Positions 1 through 6,364 of a stretch of 6,364 nt of DNA are shown in pieces (within the stretch, counting starts at the first letter, position 1; each line of letters opens with the position of its first letter). The notes under the pieces are model-generated. The model was not told the origin of the DNA and made no database searches. It worked only from the letters and a program-made list of their open reading frames with translations. The translations under genes and the position numbers were made by a program. The stretch is from positions 17,371 through 23,734 of the forward strand of contig DKCF01000043.1 of the NCBI GenBank assembly GCA_002451435.1, written 5' to 3'. The stretch is from Bifidobacterium sp. UBA6881 (lineage in GTDB: Bacteria; Actinomycetota; Actinomycetes; Actinomycetales; Bifidobacteriaceae).

Positions 1-89
1 ACCAGTCACCATGCTCAGTCCGAACGGCCAGTTTGAAAGCCCAAAGCCTTTCCGCGAAAAGGTGGGAGACGCCAAAAGATAAAAGACGC

Positions 90-1718
90 CTAAATTTGCG
101 CGCGCTTCTCCCCCGCCGCGATCTCCGCCGCGACAAGGTCGTCGTCCACGGTGCGGTCGGTCGGATCGTCGAGATAATGGTCGAATTCGTGCAGCACTTC
201 GGCGCTGGGAGCCGGAGTGAGCAATGAGACCACCACGATGAACAGCATGGAGATGATGAACGCCGGCAGCAGTTCGTAGATGGCGAAGACGCCGCCGAGC
301 GGCTTGATGAGGTTGTGCCAGATGAGCACGGTCGCGGTGCCGGAGAGCATGCCCGCAATCGCACCGTACTTGTTGGTGCGACGCCAGTACAGCGAGGCGA
401 GCATCAACGGGCCGAAGGATGCGCCCAGACCGGCCCACGCGTAGGAGACCACCTGGAAGATCGAGGAGTTCTGGTCGAACGCCACCACGATGCCGAAGAT
501 GAACATGACGAGCAGCGTGATGCGCGCCACCATCATCACCTGGCGGTCGGTGGCCTTGCGGTGCAGCAGGCCGCGGAAGATGTTCTCACCGACCGCGGAG
601 GCGCCGATGATCATGTAGGACGACGAGGAGCTCATGGACGCGGCGAAGATGCCGGACACGACGATGCCGCACATGAAGCTCGGCAGCAGCGCCTGCGACA
701 CCACGATGAAGATGTTCTCCGCCGCGGACTGCGTGACGAACTGGGTCGGCATCATGGCGCGGCCGACCAGACCGATGCATACGCCGCACGCCAGCGAGAT
801 CACGCACCAGGTGGTGGCGATGATACGGGACTTCTTGATCTCCTCGGAGCTGCGGATCGACAGGAATCGCACCAGCACCTGCGGCATGCCGAAGTAGCCG
901 AGGCCCCACGCGAGCATGGAGATCATGGTGATCACGCCGTAGTCGGCCGGTGCGCCGAACATGGCCCGGCCGGCCTTGATGATCTGCTCGCCGGCGTCGT
1001 TGAGCACCGGCGTGGCCATATGCGTGCCGTCGAGGAAGCCCGGAATGGCCTTCAGCACCGCCACGGTGTTGTCGACGCCGCCGACGGACGCGATGGAGCC
1101 GACGAACACCACGGCGAGGGCGAAGAACATGAGCAGACCTTGGATGAAGTCGGTCACGACCACGGACAGATAGCCACCGATGATGGTGTAGGCGAACACG
1201 ATGGCCGCGCCGATCACCATGGTCAGGTGGTAGTCCCAACCGAACAAGGTGGAGAAGAGCTTGCCTACCGTCACGAAGCAGCTGCCGACGTACACGCAGA
1301 AGAACACGAGGATGATCAGCGCCGCGATGGTGGAGACGATGTTCTTCTTGTCGTGGAAGCGCTTGGAGAAGAAGTCCGGCACGGTGATCGCGTCACCGGC
1401 CACCACCGAATAGCGGCGCAGTCGCTTGGCGACGATCTTCCAATTGAGGTAGGTGCCGATCGCCAGTCCGAGCGCGGTCCACAGCGGATCCGCGGCACCG
1501 GTGAAGTAGGCGAGGCCGGGCAGTCCCATGAGCAGCCATCCGCTCATGTCGGAAGCCTCGGCGCTGAGCGCGGTCAGCCACGGTCCGACGCCACGCCCGC
1601 CCGCGAAGTACTGTCTCGTGGACGAGTTGGAACGTTTGGAGTACACGAAGCCGATCGTCAGCATGGCCGCAAAGTAGATGACCATGGCCATAAGAACCCA
1701 GATGTCTTTGGAAACCAC
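90..1718 (-). CDS. putP: Sodium/proline symporter PutP
   Basis: This 542-residue integral membrane protein of the sodium:solute symporter (SSS) family imports L-proline with Na+. About thirteen hydrophobic segments run from residue 5 to about 502. The sodium-site motif SDMSGW lies at residues 56-61, matching Asp55-Met56-Ser57-Gly58 of E. coli PutP. A second serine cluster, SMSSSSS (361-367), sits where E. coli has Ser340/Thr341. The motif WGLGYFG (271-277) places Trp271 and Tyr275 at the positions of the proline-pocket residues Trp244 and Tyr248, and Tyr143 matches Tyr140, so proline is the most likely substrate. The protein is about 40 residues longer than E. coli PutP, with an enlarged loop (about 222-260) and an acidic cytoplasmic tail (503-542). 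The start is GTG at 1718: an in-frame stop lies just upstream and AGAGAGGA sits 8 nt before it. The stop is TAG. It appears monocistronic, 184 bp downstream of the exporter gene on the same strand. Family assignment is very sure; substrate is inferred from the pocket residues. Confidence 0.95.
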   Translation of the reverse strand: MVSKDIWVLMAMVIYFAAMLTIGFVYSKRSNSSTRQYFAGGRGVGPWLTALSAEASDMSGWLLMGLPGLAYFTGAADPLWTALGLAIGTYLNWKIVAKRLRRYSVVAGDAITVPDFFSKRFHDKKNIVSTIAALIILVFFCVYVGSCFVTVGKLFSTLFGWDYHLTMVIGAAIVFAYTIIGGYLSVVVTDFIQGLLMFFALAVVFVGSIASVGGVDNTVAVLKAIPGFLDGTHMATPVLNDAGEQIIKAGRAMFGAPADYGVITMISMLAWGLGYFGMPQVLVRFLSIRSSEEIKKSRIIATTWCVISLACGVCIGLVGRAMMPTQFVTQSAAENIFIVVSQALLPSFMCGIVVSGIFAASMSSSSSYMIIGASAVGENIFRGLLHRKATDRQVMMVARITLLVMFIFGIVVAFDQNSSIFQVVSYAWAGLGASFGPLMLASLYWRRTNKYGAIAGMLSGTATVLIWHNLIKPLGGVFAIYELLPAFIISMLFIVVVSLLTPAPSAEVLHEFDHYLDDPTDRTVDDDLVAAEIAAGEKRAQI

Positions 1719-1726
1719 GTTCCATT

Positions 1727-1734
1727 TCCTCTCT
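1727..1734 (-). promoter_or_regulatory. Ribosome binding site of putP
   Basis: The minus strand reads AGAGAGGA, ending 8 nt before the GTG at 1718. This supports GTG over the downstream in-frame ATG codons 10 and 12. An out-of-frame ATG lies between the site and the GTG, so it is not the start. Confidence 0.7.
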
Positions 1735-1761
1735 CGTCAAACACCGATCGCATCAGCGCCG

Positions 1762-1790
1762 ATTATCGCTGGCGAAAAACGTTGGTTCGA
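1762..1790 (-). promoter_or_regulatory. Putative putP promoter
   Basis: On the minus strand a -10-like GATAAT (1767 to 1762, five of six matches to TATAAT) lies 17 nt downstream of TCGAAC (1790 to 1785, only three of six matches to TTGACA). This would give a leader of about 37 nt before the putP GTG. The weak -35 coincides with a GTTCGAC word that also occurs in the inverted repeat just upstream, which would fit regulator-dependent transcription. It was read by eye, and other promoters remain possible. Confidence 0.35.
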
Positions 1791-1802
1791 CCCAATGTAA
1801 CC

Positions 1803-1821
1803 GTTCGATATGGCATCGAAC
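1803..1821. repeat. Perfect inverted repeat upstream of putP (operator-like)
   Basis: GTTCGAT and ATCGAAC form perfect 7-bp arms around a 5-bp spacer (ATGGC). A further GTTCGAC half-site begins 18 bp away at 1785. The repeat lies immediately upstream of the putative -35 box of putP and well after the stop of the upstream gene, as expected for a dimeric transcription factor site. It lacks a T-run, so a terminator is unlikely. The repeat is seen directly; the operator role is inference. Confidence 0.5.
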
Positions 1822-1902
1822 CCCAATCGTCTCACGCTCAGAGCCGAAATATGGGCATCATTCATATCAGGCAACCCCGAAAATACCCCCGAACATGACT
1901 GC

Positions 1903-3642
1903 TCAGATGTCGTATCGCCAGGATTTGTCGGTGATGACGCGAGCCATGGCCAAGCCGATCGGCAGGCAGATGATCACCATGAACGCGCGGAACGCCCAGT
2001 CGAGCGCGTTCAGCGTATCGAACTGGCCAAGGTGGAACATCGCCTGGTACATATACAGACCGGGCACCATGATCACGATGGATGGGACGGTCAGGCAAAT
2101 GCGCGGATAGCCCAGATGGGGCGCGAGCCAACCATGTCGCACCGAAGAGCGCCACGCGGAGGCAAGCAGACCGGCAAGCAGCGCGCCGAGGAAGGCGCCG
2201 GCTTCGGCGGGGACGCCGGCATCGACGATTTCAAGACGCAGCGTATCGGTGATCGCGCCGATGGTGGCCGCGACGAGGCACATGCGCTGCGGCGAGTTGA
2301 ACATCACGGAGAATCCCCATACGCCGATGAACGCGAACACCATGCGCAGCAGGCAATTGACGACGGGGTTCAAACCGAGTGGTTCGAAGCCTTCGGGGTT
2401 CAGATGCACGATTGAGGCGACCATCCATCCCGCAAGCGTCGCCATGAGGATGATGCACAGCACGTAGCTGACGCGTTGGATGCCTGATGGGAAGTCGATT
2501 TTCGCCATGTCGAGCCCGCCGGTGATCAGCGGGAATCCGGGGATGACGAATAGCATCGCGCCGATGTACGCGGTGTCGTGCTGCAATGCGACCGGATTGA
2601 AGATGCCGATGAGTCGCAGCATGCCGGTGCAGGCGAGCGCCGCGACGGCGACGCATACGAAGGTGACGAAGAACTGGTTGAGGTGGTGCGCGAACAGCTT
2701 GCGGCGCAGCCAGTGGCCGAGGCCGGCTCCGACGAACGCGCCGATCATATCGAAGGGGCCGCCGCCGAGCAGGAACACGAAGGACGCGCAGGCGCAGGCT
2801 GACGCGAGTCCGGCGAAGGCTGGCGAATACAGCGGCTTGCGGCGCTCGATCATATCGAGCCGCTCATGCGCCTGCCGCACGGTGACGCCCTGCGTCTCCC
2901 CCGCGGCCTTGCCGATGTGGTCGAAATGCTCGGCGTACTCCTTCGGCGGCTTGTGCTGGCGGGTTTTCCACGTCTTTCCCGCGGCCGCGTCGATGTCACG
3001 CATGTGGATCGGATGGGCGGTGGCGTCGCTGTCCTGCGTGTCTTCCGTCACCATCTCCAGCACGTCGAGGACGGGATCGTTGGCGTCTTCCTGTTTCTGT
3101 TCCGTTTTCTGCTGTTCCTTGAGCTGCTTCGACAGGTCGGCGGATACCTGCGAGGCGTCGCGCTTGTCGAGATGCTCCATCAGCCCTTCGGAAACGTCGG
3201 CTTGGCTGTGGTACATCGAGGATTTGCCGAGATTGACGTTGAACCAGTCGGCGAAGTGCTCCAGCAGCCAGATGCGTTCGGTGTTGACGCCGGTGGTCGG
3301 CAGATCGACGACTTCGGTGATGCGGTCCTTGCCGTCCGTGCAGGATGCTTCTATGTCGGTGAGATTGACGTCGGCACGCACGTGCACGCCCAGCGGATAC
3401 GCGATGCGGTGCATCATTTCGCGCACGCGGAAGCTGCCGGTGCCCGCGCCGAGGTCGAGCATGCCGACGCGCACTACCACGCTGGCTTTCGCCGCGATGC
3501 CGGCTTCGGTGATGGGCTTGTCCCAATCGCGTTCGATGTCTTCCATGTCCAATGGAATGGAGTGGGTGTGGAATTTGCTGACCGCCGAAGCTCCCTGGAG
3601 CTGTTCAGTGCCGTGTTCTCGATTGTCTCTCTGTACGCTCAC
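1903..3642 (-). CDS. ThrE-family threonine/serine exporter
   Basis: This 579-residue protein belongs to the ThrE family (N-terminal ThrE/DUF1212-type domain plus C-terminal ThrE_2-type half). Members such as Corynebacterium glutamicum ThrE (about 490 residues) export threonine and serine across the cytoplasmic membrane. Residues about 55-140 form the cytoplasmic domain typical of the family (GAGTGSFRVREMM at 65-77, then VDLPTTGVNTERI at 112-124). Residues about 141-270 are a charged, Gln/Glu/Lys/Asp-rich linker. Ten hydrophobic segments follow between about 273 and 568. Conserved polar motifs inside them include VIPGFPLITGGLDMAK (366-381), NSPQR (449-453), ATIGAITDTLR (459-469) and VPSIVIMVPGLYMYQ (519-533). 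The start is GTG at 3642, with AAGGA 3 nt upstream and an in-frame TAG six codons upstream; the next ATG is codon 33. The stop is TGA. It is divergent from ppc. Family is secure; the exported substrate is inferred, so no symbol is given. Confidence 0.9.
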   Translation of the reverse strand: MSVQRDNREHGTEQLQGASAVSKFHTHSIPLDMEDIERDWDKPITEAGIAAKASVVVRVGMLDLGAGTGSFRVREMMHRIAYPLGVHVRADVNLTDIEASCTDGKDRITEVVDLPTTGVNTERIWLLEHFADWFNVNLGKSSMYHSQADVSEGLMEHLDKRDASQVSADLSKQLKEQQKTEQKQEDANDPVLDVLEMVTEDTQDSDATAHPIHMRDIDAAAGKTWKTRQHKPPKEYAEHFDHIGKAAGETQGVTVRQAHERLDMIERRKPLYSPAFAGLASACACASFVFLLGGGPFDMIGAFVGAGLGHWLRRKLFAHHLNQFFVTFVCVAVAALACTGMLRLIGIFNPVALQHDTAYIGAMLFVIPGFPLITGGLDMAKIDFPSGIQRVSYVLCIILMATLAGWMVASIVHLNPEGFEPLGLNPVVNCLLRMVFAFIGVWGFSVMFNSPQRMCLVAATIGAITDTLRLEIVDAGVPAEAGAFLGALLAGLLASAWRSSVRHGWLAPHLGYPRICLTVPSIVIMVPGLYMYQAMFHLGQFDTLNALDWAFRAFMVIICLPIGLAMARVITDKSWRYDI

Positions 3643-3645
3643 TCG

Positions 3646-3650
3646 TCCTT
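3646..3650 (-). promoter_or_regulatory. Ribosome binding site of the exporter gene
   Basis: The minus strand reads AAAAGGA followed by only 3 nt (CGA) and then GTG at 3642. The spacing is shorter than usual, which suggests modest translation. An in-frame TAG six codons upstream leaves no earlier start codon. Confidence 0.5.
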
Positions 3651-3789
3651 TTCTACTCTATGCGCCGATCATGCGCAATAGCGCGGGCAATCGCACAGCC
3701 GATGCGGCCGTCCATGGGGACTTTCGCGGAATGTCCAAAAAATAATCTCGAAAATGGACTTCGTAACACAAACGGCGATTTGCGCGCAG

Positions 3790-3795
3790 TAGAAT
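3790..3795 (+). promoter_or_regulatory. Weak candidate -10 element for ppc
   Basis: TAGAAT matches TATAAT at five of six positions and lies 134 nt upstream of the ppc start, in the divergent intergenic region. No good -35 hexamer was found at 16-18 nt upstream, so this is tentative. If correct, the ppc transcript would have a long leader that includes the hairpin at 3859-3875. Confidence 0.2.
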
Positions 3796-3858
3796 CTGCG
3801 ATTGCAATAACCACGTTGAACCAAGGGCTGTGGGCTCGCAACGATTTGGCCTCAACAA

Positions 3859-3875
3859 CCGTGGAGGAGCCACGG
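3859..3875 (+). other. Small perfect hairpin in the ppc upstream region
   Basis: CCGTGG and CCACGG are perfect 6-bp arms around the 5-nt loop AGGAG, 48 nt before the ppc start codon. The loop itself is Shine-Dalgarno-like. No T-run follows, so it is not an intrinsic terminator on the plus strand. It would lie in the ppc leader if transcription starts upstream; any regulatory role is inference. Confidence 0.4.
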
Positions 3876-3910
3876 GCGACCAAATAGACCGAGCAACCCG
3901 TCGTTCGACT

Positions 3911-3917
3911 AAGGAGG
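3911..3917 (+). promoter_or_regulatory. Strong ribosome binding site fixing the TTG start of ppc
   Basis: AAGGAGG is nearly the full anti-16S complement and ends 6 nt before TTG at 3924. The reading frame has a TAG at 3885-3887 and no other start codon between that stop and the TTG. The next in-frame ATG (4035) is 37 codons further in and has no comparable site. Confidence 0.85.
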
Positions 3918-3923
3918 TTTGTT

Positions 3924-6364
3924 TTGGCAAAAGATGAACAGCAAATCGTGCCTGCCGATGCTTCCATTGTGGAAACCGGCACGGGCCGAAAGGCTCCGGA
4001 AGAGCACGATCTTCCTGACAAGCTGAAATACGACATGGATCTTTCCCTGAAGATCCTGCGTGACGTGCTCAACGAGTACGACCCCAAGCTGCTCAACATC
4101 TTCGACACCGTGCGTAAGTACGCGGTCGAGGCAAGCGACGAGCACTTCGGCGGCAACGCGAATCCGAATGAGGACGGTCTGGCCGAGGCCACGAAGGTCA
4201 TCGACGAAATCGACCAGCACGACGCACAGCTGCTGGCCCGCGCATTCACCACCTACTTCCACCTCGCCAATCTTTCCGAGGAAAACTACCGCGTCTCCGC
4301 GCTGCGCGCACGCGAAGCCGAAGTGGCGGACAGCAATGCTGTCGACCCGGTCAACGAACTCACCGTCGCCTACCACAAGCTCATCAACGAGCTGGGTCCG
4401 GCCAAGGCCAAGGAGCTGCTGAACCGCTTGGAGTTCCACCCGGTCTTCACCGCGCACCCGACCGAAGCGCGCCGCAAGGCGGTGGAAGGCAAGATCCGCA
4501 GAATCTCCCAGCTGCTCGCCGTGCACAACCAGCTCGGCGGCTCCGACAAGAAGGAGAACAGCCGTCGTCTGTACAACGAGATCGACGCACTGTTCCGCAC
4601 CTCCCCGATCGCGCTGAAGAAGCCGACTCCGGTCGAGGAAGCCGACACGATTCTCGACATCTTCGATTCCACGCTGTTCCACACCATCCCGCAGGTCTAC
4701 CGTCGTTTCGACGACTGGCTGCTGGGCGACAAGGCCGGTCTGGAACCGCCGGAGTGCCCGGCGTTCTTCCACCCGGGAAGCTGGATCGGCTCCGACCGTG
4801 ATGGCAACCCGAACGTCACCGCCAAGGTGAGCCGCCAGGTGGCCCGCAAGTTCAGCGACCACGTGCTGGCCGCGCTGGAGAAGGAAACCCGCACCGTGGG
4901 CAAGAACCTCACGATGGAGGCCCTCACCACGCCGGCAAGCGCCGAACTGAAGTCCCTGTGGAGCCATCAGAAGGAAATGAGCGAGCGTCTGACCGAAAAG
5001 GCCGCGCTGATCTCCACCAAGGAATTGCACCGCGCGGTCATGCTGGTCATGGCCGACCGTCTGCACTACACCATCGAGCGCGACGCCGACCTGATGTACC
5101 ACTCCTGCGATGACTTCATCGCCGATCTGAAGACCGTGCAGCGTTCCCTCGCCGCGGCCGGCGCGAAGCGTTCCGCCTACGGCCCGCTGCAGAACCTGAT
5201 CTGGCAGGCCGAGACCTTCGGCTTCCACATGGTTGAGATGGAGTTCCGTCAGCACTCCGTCGTGCACTCCCGTGCATTGGAAGACATCCGCGAGCACGGT
5301 CTGCACGGTGAGCGTGGCGAACTGCAGCCGATGACCCATGAGGTGCTCGACACCTTCCGCGCCCTGGGTTCCATCCAGAAGCGCAACGGTCTGAAGGCCG
5401 CCCGCCGTTACATCATCTCCTTCACGAAGAGCGCCCAGAACATCAAGGACGTGTATGAGCTGAACCGTCTGGCCTTCGCGCATCCGGAGGATGTGCCGAC
5501 CATCGACGTGATCCCGCTGTTCGAACAGCTTGAGGATCTGCAGAACTCGGTGAACGTGCTTGAGGAAATGATCAAGATTCCTGAGGTGCAGGCTCGTCTG
5601 AAGGCGACCGGCGGCAAGCTGGAAGTCATGCTTGGCTACTCCGATTCCTCGAAGGACGCCGGCCCGACCTCCGCCACGCTGGCCCTGCATTCCGCCCAGG
5701 AGCGCATCGCCAAGTGGGCGAAGTCCCACGACATCGATCTGACCCTGTTCCATGGCCGCGGCGGCGCCGTCGGTCGTGGTGGCGGCCCCGCCAACCGTGC
5801 GGTGCTCGCCCAGCCGGTCGGTTCCGTGAAGTGCCGCTTCAAGCTCACCGAACAGGGCGAGGTCATTTTCGCCCGCTACGGCAACCCGGTGCTGGCCGTC
5901 CGCCACGTCGAGTCCGTCGCGGCTGCGACGCTGCTGCAGTCCGCGCCGAGCGTGGAGAAGCGCAACACCGACATGACCGAGAAGTACGCCGACATGGCCA
6001 GCAAACTCGACGAGGCCGCCCACGAGCGCTTCCTCGACCTGCTGAACACCAACGGCTTCGCCCCGTGGTTCTCCACCGTGACGCCGTTGACTGAGATCGG
6101 CCTGCTGCCGATCGGCTCCCGCCCGGCGAAGCGTGGTCTGGGCGCCAAGTCCCTCGACGATCTGCGCACCATTCCGTGGATCTTCTCCTGGGCTCAGGCC
6201 CGCATCAACCTGGCCGCATGGTATGGCCTGGGCACCGCGTGCGAGAAGTTCGGCGACCTGGAGACGCTGCGTAAGGCGTATGAGGAATGGCCGCTGTTCT
6301 CCACGTTCATCGACAACATCGAGATGTCGATCGCGAAGACCGATGAGCGTATCGCCCGCATGTA
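3924..6364 (+). CDS. ppc: Phosphoenolpyruvate carboxylase (3' end beyond window)
   Basis: PEPC carboxylates phosphoenolpyruvate with bicarbonate to oxaloacetate and phosphate in the cytoplasm. In fermentative bacteria it supplies C4 precursors for aspartate-family amino acids. 813 codons are visible before the edge; about 100 residues should be missing, including the C-terminal end. Every expected landmark present is intact. VFTAHPTEARR (174-184) holds catalytic His178 (E. coli His138). GSWIGSDRDGNPNVT follows at 285-299, then LGYSDSSKDAG (570-580). FHGRGGAVGRGGGP (609-622) holds Arg612 and Arg618, matching E. coli Arg581 and Arg587. GSRPAKR (731-737) and LRTIPWIFSW (747-756) follow. Lys805 in MSIAK aligns with E. 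coli Lys773, which binds the inhibitor aspartate, suggesting allosteric control is kept. The start is TTG, set by AAGGAGG 6 nt upstream; the protein begins MAKDEQQ. It is divergent from the exporter gene. No frameshift or internal stop was seen. Identity is essentially certain. Confidence 0.97.
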   Translation, partial: MAKDEQQIVPADASIVETGTGRKAPEEHDLPDKLKYDMDLSLKILRDVLNEYDPKLLNIFDTVRKYAVEASDEHFGGNANPNEDGLAEATKVIDEIDQHDAQLLARAFTTYFHLANLSEENYRVSALRAREAEVADSNAVDPVNELTVAYHKLINELGPAKAKELLNRLEFHPVFTAHPTEARRKAVEGKIRRISQLLAVHNQLGGSDKKENSRRLYNEIDALFRTSPIALKKPTPVEEADTILDIFDSTLFHTIPQVYRRFDDWLLGDKAGLEPPECPAFFHPGSWIGSDRDGNPNVTAKVSRQVARKFSDHVLAALEKETRTVGKNLTMEALTTPASAELKSLWSHQKEMSERLTEKAALISTKELHRAVMLVMADRLHYTIERDADLMYHSCDDFIADLKTVQRSLAAAGAKRSAYGPLQNLIWQAETFGFHMVEMEFRQHSVVHSRALEDIREHGLHGERGELQPMTHEVLDTFRALGSIQKRNGLKAARRYIISFTKSAQNIKDVYELNRLAFAHPEDVPTIDVIPLFEQLEDLQNSVNVLEEMIKIPEVQARLKATGGKLEVMLGYSDSSKDAGPTSATLALHSAQERIAKWAKSHDIDLTLFHGRGGAVGRGGGPANRAVLAQPVGSVKCRFKLTEQGEVIFARYGNPVLAVRHVESVAAATLLQSAPSVEKRNTDMTEKYADMASKLDEAAHERFLDLLNTNGFAPWFSTVTPLTEIGLLPIGSRPAKRGLGAKSLDDLRTIPWIFSWAQARINLAAWYGLGTACEKFGDLETLRKAYEEWPLFSTFIDNIEMSIAKTDERIARM

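Noticed and set aside
47..62. Possible terminator hairpin downstream of putP (CCTTT/AAAGG arms, 6-nt loop)
   Set aside because: The stem is only 5 bp and AT-rich, and no clear T-run follows on the putP strand. The T-rich stretch nearer the stop codon has no convincing stem before it.
315..1898. A 527-codon plus-strand frame opposite putP
   Set aside because: The translation is dominated by His, Asp, Glu, Gly and Arg and mirrors the putP codons. It has no domain and is an antisense shadow.
3433..3463. DLGAGTGSFRV in the exporter resembling a methyltransferase SAM-binding glycine loop
   Set aside because: The segment lies in the ThrE-type cytoplasmic domain, where a Gly-rich stretch followed by Arg-Val and an amphipathic helix is normal. 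No other methyltransferase motif follows.
2480..3745. A 421-codon plus-strand frame opposite the exporter gene
   Set aside because: It is Ser/Arg/Pro-rich, has no recognisable domain, and runs from within the exporter into the intergenic region. It is a shadow of the exporter's codons.
3660..3887. A 75-codon plus-strand frame just upstream of, and in phase with, ppc
   Set aside because: It has no ribosome binding site before its ATG, spans a region that must hold both divergent promoters, and shows no protein-like composition. It is treated as non-coding; only its last codons are mentioned with the hairpin.
3653..4252. A 199-codon minus-strand frame covering the intergenic region and the 5' end of ppc
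   Set aside because: It begins inside ppc on the opposite strand, has Ser/Arg-rich low-complexity translation and no supporting start context.
3909..6023. A 704-codon open frame on the minus strand opposite ppc
   Set aside because: It lies entirely antisense to an unmistakable PEPC. Its translation is a low-complexity mix of Gly, Val, His, Arg and Leu with no recognisable domain, typical of the shadow frame of GC-rich codon usage.

Overview
This window is a GC-rich, densely coding piece of chromosome that looks like a bifidobacterium (Actinobacteria). The assignment is inference. It rests on the base composition, on three non-ATG starts (GTG, GTG, TTG), on strong purine-rich ribosome binding sites, and on an actinobacterial-type phosphoenolpyruvate carboxylase close to an amino-acid exporter and a proline symporter. 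No mobile element, CRISPR array, tRNA or rRNA was seen.

Layout. Bases 1-89 are the short region downstream of the first gene. The minus strand carries a complete sodium/proline symporter (putP, 90-1718). After a 184-bp gap that holds a putative promoter and a perfect 7-bp inverted repeat, the same strand carries a complete ThrE-family threonine/serine exporter (1903-3642). It has an unusually long charged linker between its cytoplasmic domain and its ten membrane segments. A 281-bp divergent intergenic region (3643-3923) follows, with a small perfect hairpin and several repeated short words. From 3924 to the window edge the plus strand carries phosphoenolpyruvate carboxylase (ppc). It starts at TTG behind a near-ideal Shine-Dalgarno sequence and is cut off after 813 codons, roughly 100 residues before its expected end.

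How the genes relate. All three touch amino-acid and C4 carbon economy: proline uptake, probable Thr/Ser export, and synthesis of oxaloacetate, the precursor of aspartate and threonine. The spacing and the divergent layout suggest three separate transcription units rather than one operon, so any functional link is inference. The coding content is ordinary housekeeping, and I did not find a convincing undescribed system. The points worth a second look are the operator-like repeat upstream of putP, the exporter's linker, and the structured divergent region in front of ppc.
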